Source: Burkholderiales bacterium (GTDB taxonomy: Bacteria > Pseudomonadota > Gammaproteobacteria > Burkholderiales > Burkholderiaceae_C). From it: 64,000 bases of DNA. Below are positions 60,036 through 64,000 of the stretch, piece after piece. The notes below the pieces were generated by a model, which saw nothing but the letters and a program-made list of their open reading frames with translations, had not been told where the DNA came from and searched no databases. The DNA is taken from contig JAPLPQ010000087.1 in the NCBI GenBank assembly GCA_026400105.1, forward strand, positions 1-64,000, in the 5' to 3' direction. A program made the position numbers and the translations under genes. Position 1 is the first letter of the stretch. Each line of letters starts with the position of its first letter.

Positions 60036-60998
60036 ATGAATCAGACCGCCGACTGCAGCCAAGCGCCCAACCTCAGGAGCATCGCCGAGATCGAGCGCGA
60101 CACCGGGCTGGGCAAGGACACCTTGCGGATCTGGGAGCGCCGCTACGGTTTTCCGACCCCGCTGCGCGACGCGCGTGGCGACCGGCTGTACGACCAGCCG
60201 CAGCTGCAGCGCCTGCTGCGGATCAAGCAGCTGCTCGACGCGGGCCATCGACCGGGCAAGGTGGTGCCGCTGTCATTGCCGGTGCTCGAAGCCTTGCTGC
60301 AGGCCAGCTGCGCTCCGGCTGGTCAGACTGATGCGGCGACCGATCTGGACGACTGGCTCAATCTGCTCGAGCAGGGCCAGCCGGCGCAACTGCGGGCGGC
60401 CTTGCAGCAACAGCTGCAGCAGCTGGGCCTGTCGCAGGCGATCGAGCAGTTGCTGGTGCCGCTGGGCCATCGGATCGGCCAGGCCTGGCTGGCCGACCGG
60501 CTCTCGATCCATCAGGAGCACCTGTTCAGCGAAACCCTGCAGTCGGTGCTGCGCGAAGCGATCGCCAGCCTGGACGCCAGCAACGCCAGCGATGGTGCCA
60601 GTGCCAGCAGCAGCAGCCGCCCGCCGCGCGTGCTGCTGACCACGCTGCCGCAGGAGCAGCATACGCTGGGCCTGCTGATGGCCGAATGCTATTTCGCGCT
60701 CGCGCGCTGCGAGCGCGTCGCGCTCGGCCCCCGGCTGCCGCCGAGCGAAATCCTGTCTGCGGTCGGGCATTTCCAGATCGACATCGTCGCGCTCAGCATC
60801 AGCCTGCATGCCTCGGTGCGCGAGATCGCGGATCAGCTGGCCTTGCTGCGCGAACAGCTGTCGCCCGAGGTCGAACTCTGGGTCGGCGGCGCCTGGGCCG
60901 GCGCCAACCGGCGCCGCCTGCCCAAGGGCGTGCTGGCTGTGATCAATGACGCCCAGGTCAACGCCGGCCTGGCGCGCTGGCGCGCGGCCCATGGCTGA
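60036..60998 (+). CDS. litR: CarH/LitR-type B12-dependent photoreceptor repressor (MerR family)
   Basis: The 320-residue regulator has an N-terminal MerR helix-turn-helix (RSIAEIERDTGLGKDTLRIWERRYGFP) and a C-terminal cobalamin-binding domain. Two diagnostic motifs are complete: Trp151-x9-Glu161-His162 (the capping helix) and Glu207-x-His209-x-x-Gly212 (lower axial cobalt ligand). In known CarH, adenosylcobalamin keeps a tetramer on DNA in the dark, and light breaks it apart. It is divergent from the photo-oxidative operon and should repress it in the dark. The start MNQTADCSQ at 60036 replaces a long upstream frame. Confidence 0.88.
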   Translation: MNQTADCSQAPNLRSIAEIERDTGLGKDTLRIWERRYGFPTPLRDARGDRLYDQPQLQRLLRIKQLLDAGHRPGKVVPLSLPVLEALLQASCAPAGQTDAATDLDDWLNLLEQGQPAQLRAALQQQLQQLGLSQAIEQLLVPLGHRIGQAWLADRLSIHQEHLFSETLQSVLREAIASLDASNASDGASASSSSRPPRVLLTTLPQEQHTLGLLMAECYFALARCERVALGPRLPPSEILSAVGHFQIDIVALSISLHASVREIADQLALLREQLSPEVELWVGGAWAGANRRRLPKGVLAVINDAQVNAGLARWRAAHG

Positions 60999-61761
60999 TC
61001 TGGCTGATCCTCCGCACCAGGCTCAAGACGAGATGCAAGACCACACCGCCCTCCCCGCCCCCTCGATGCAGAGCCTGCGCGCGGGCTATTCGGCCCTGGT
61101 GCTGGGCGCCAGCGGCGCCATCGGCCAGGCCTGCGTGACGCTGCTGCAGTCCGATCCGCGCTGCGCCAGCGTGACCGCGCTGTCGCGCAGCAGCCAGCCC
61201 GGCTTCGACCTCGGCGATCCGGCCAGCCTGGATCGGCTGGCGCTGGAACTGGCCGGGCAAGGCCCGTTCCAGCTCGTGCTCGACGCCACCGGCGCACTGA
61301 CCCTGAACGGACGCAGCCCGGAAAAGCGGCTGGACGACCTTGATTCCCAGGCGCTGCTCGACGCGATGAGCGTCAACGCGATCGGCCCGGCACTGCTGCT
61401 CCAACGGCTGCTGGGCCGGCTCGCCAGCGGCGAGCGCGTGATCTGGGCCAAGCTGTCGGCCCGGGTCGGCAGCATCGAGGACAACCGCAAGGGCGGCTGG
61501 TACGGCTACCGCGCCTCCAAGGCCGCGCTCAACATGCTGCTGCAGACCGCCGCGATCGAGATCGCGCGCCGGCGCCCGCTGGCCGTGGTCGCGGCGCTGC
61601 AGCCCGGCACGGTGCGCTCAGGCCTGAGCCAGCCCTTTGTCGGTGAACAGGCACAAGACCCGCTCGAGTCGGCCGGCAGGCTGCTGCGCGTGCTCGACGC
61701 GCTCGAGCCGACCGGACGCGCGCAGTTCGTCGACCACGCCGGGCAGTCGATTCCCTGGTGA
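60991..61761 (+). CDS. Short-chain dehydrogenase, C-factor/CsgA-like
   Basis: This SDR (256 residues from the ATG at 60991) overlaps the end of the regulator gene by 8 bases, so the two are likely co-translated. It has LVLGASGAIGQACVTLL, LVLDATGALT, and the catalytic YGYRASKAALNMLLQTAAIE. The N-terminal 30 residues look like extra sequence, and a start at 61033 is also possible. Its 3' end lies 9 bases from the hisD stop. Substrate is unknown. Confidence 0.8.
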   Translation: MADLADPPHQAQDEMQDHTALPAPSMQSLRAGYSALVLGASGAIGQACVTLLQSDPRCASVTALSRSSQPGFDLGDPASLDRLALELAGQGPFQLVLDATGALTLNGRSPEKRLDDLDSQALLDAMSVNAIGPALLLQRLLGRLASGERVIWAKLSARVGSIEDNRKGGWYGYRASKAALNMLLQTAAIEIARRRPLAVVAALQPGTVRSGLSQPFVGEQAQDPLESAGRLLRVLDALEPTGRAQFVDHAGQSIPW

Positions 61762-61770
61762 ACTTGAGCC

Positions 61771-63081
61771 TTACCTGAGGCGCATTTCGGCCGCGCGCGC
61801 GTGCGCCTGCAGGCCTTCGCCGTGGGCGATCACCGAGGCGATCCGGCCCAGCGTCTGTGCGCCCTGCTCGCTGACCTCGATCAGGCTGCTGCGCTTCTGG
61901 AAATCGTAGACGCCGAGCGGGCTGGAAAAGCGCGCGGTGCCGCTGGTCGGCAGCACATGATTCGGGCCGGCGCAGTAGTCGCCCAGGCTTTCGCTGGTGT
62001 AGGCGCCCAGGAAGATGGCGCCCGCATGCCTGAGCAGCGGCTCCCAGCGCATCGGCTCGCTCGACGACACCTCCAGGTGCTCGGGCGCGATCCGGTTGCT
62101 GATGGCGCAGGCCTCTTCCATGCTGCGCGTCTGGATCAGCGCGCCGCGCCCGTTCAGGCTCTTGGCGATGATCTCGGCGCGCGGCATCTCGGGCAGCAGA
62201 CGGTCGATCGAAGCCTGCACCGCCTCGATATAGGCCGCGTCCGGACAGAGCAGGATGCTCTGCGCCAGCTCGTCGTGCTCGGCCTGGCTGAACAGATCCA
62301 TCGCGACCCAGTCGGGCGGCGTGCTGCCGTCGGCCAGCACCAGAATCTCGCTCGGGCCGGCGATCATGTCGATGCCGACCGTGCCGAACACATGCTTCTT
62401 GGCGCTGGCGACATAGGCGTTGCCGGGGCCGGTGATCTTGTCGACCTTCGGGATGGTCGCGCTGCCATAGGCCAGCGCGGCCACGGCCTGCGCGCCGCCG
62501 ATCGTGAAGGCGCGCGTGACGCCGGCCACATAGGCAGCCGCCAGCACCAGCGCATTGCGCTCGCCGCGCGGGGTCGGCACCACCATGATGATCTCGCCGA
62601 CACCGGCCACATGGGCCGGCAGCGCGTTCATCAGCACGGAAGATGGATAGGCCGCCTTGCCGCCCGGCACATAGATGCCGACCCGGTCCAGCGGCGTGAC
62701 CTTCTGGCCCAGCAGCGTGCCGTCCTCGTCGCGGTAGCTCCAGCTCTCGCCGCTGGCGCGCTTTTGCGCCTCGTGGTAGCGGCGCACCCGCGCAGCGGCG
62801 ACCTGCAGCGCCTCGCGCTGGACTTCGGGCAGGCCGTCGAAGGCCGCCTTGAGCTCGTCCTGAGTCAATTCGAGTCCGGCCATGCTTTCGACCTGCAGGC
62901 CGTCGAAGCGCTGGGTGTACTCGATCAGCGCCGCGTCGCCGCGCGCGCGCACATCGGCCAGGATCTCGGCCACGCGCTGCTCGATCGCGGCATCGGTCGC
63001 GGCCGACCAGTGCAGGCGCTGCTGGAAGCGGGCTTCGAAATCGGCGTCGGTGGTGCGCAGGAGCAGCGGGGTGGCTTTCAT
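61771..63081 (-). CDS. hisD: Histidinol dehydrogenase
   Basis: HisD oxidises histidinol to histidine in two NAD+ steps with zinc. The 436-residue protein has the segments [76 protein letters not shown] and HLEVSSSEP, and [16 protein letters not shown]. The start is at 63081, 20 bases behind hisG. The usual next gene, hisC, is missing at this place. Confidence 0.95.
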   Translation of the reverse strand: MKATPLLLRTTDADFEARFQQRLHWSAATDAAIEQRVAEILADVRARGDAALIEYTQRFDGLQVESMAGLELTQDELKAAFDGLPEVQREALQVAAARVRRYHEAQKRASGESWSYRDEDGTLLGQKVTPLDRVGIYVPGGKAAYPSSVLMNALPAHVAGVGEIIMVVPTPRGERNALVLAAAYVAGVTRAFTIGGAQAVAALAYGSATIPKVDKITGPGNAYVASAKKHVFGTVGIDMIAGPSEILVLADGSTPPDWVAMDLFSQAEHDELAQSILLCPDAAYIEAVQASIDRLLPEMPRAEIIAKSLNGRGALIQTRSMEEACAISNRIAPEHLEVSSSEPMRWEPLLRHAGAIFLGAYTSESLGDYCAGPNHVLPTSGTARFSSPLGVYDFQKRSSLIEVSEQGAQTLGRIASVIAHGEGLQAHARAAEMRLR

Positions 63082-63101
63082 CTTTTCACGGTTTCCGGGT
63101 T

Positions 63102-64000
<899 letters not shown>

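Overview
The window looks like a chromosomal segment of a Burkholderiales betaproteobacterium. The evidence is the high-GC core codon use, a BktB-type thiolase, the petABC-sspA-sspB order, a murA-hisG-hisD start of the histidine operon, and hinT and tatABC beside the distal his genes. No genus can be fixed from the sequence alone.

Layout. Positions 1-1450 hold the end of a CorC-like gene and a GNAT acetyltransferase. Positions 1503-19192 form a catabolic island whose codon use is visibly less GC-rich. An eight-gene minus-strand operon (quinone oxidoreductase, TauD-like dioxygenase, BKACE, DsbA-like protein, small hydrolase, MFS transporter, acyl-CoA dehydrogenase, BktB) faces a plus-strand set (acyl-CoA ligase, YeiH-type exporter, porin, hydratase/dehydrogenase fusion). 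Between them lie two related AraC-type regulators that converge and overlap tail to tail. Together the enzymes make a full CoA-ligation and beta-oxidation route for an unknown carboxylic acid. The island also carries two gene remnants, of a thiolase and possibly a PLP lyase. Positions 19348-28981 are core: argC, sucCD, a chemoreceptor, secA, a DUF721-like gene, a zinc-ribbon mini-gene and tRNA-Thr. Positions 28994-43996 are also core: sspBA, petCBA, mscL, pdxA, NIF3, a DegS-like protease, tatCBA, hinT and hisE-I-F-A-H-B, with a mutarotase gene inside the his run.

The his operon is broken. hisC is inverted, and about 16.5 kb separates it from hisD. That gap holds a chemotaxis/phosphorelay operon (response regulator, hybrid kinase, PAS-CZB chemoreceptor) and a light and photo-oxidative stress operon: peroxidase, FAD oxidoreductase, DUF1365, CFA synthase-like, SDR, NTF2-like, DUF2256, CRY-DASH and FeS photolyase. 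The latter is divergent from a CarH/LitR-type B12 photoreceptor regulator. hisD, hisG and the end of murA close the window.

The most unusual observation is a repeated architecture. Both chemoreceptor loci sit directly behind and convergent to a housekeeping gene (secA, hisC), and on the far side of each there is a decayed, directly oriented copy of that gene's 3' end (positions 22717-22755 and 51404-51475). This suggests chemoreceptor cassettes entered twice by recombination at the 3' ends of core genes, with no integrase left behind.
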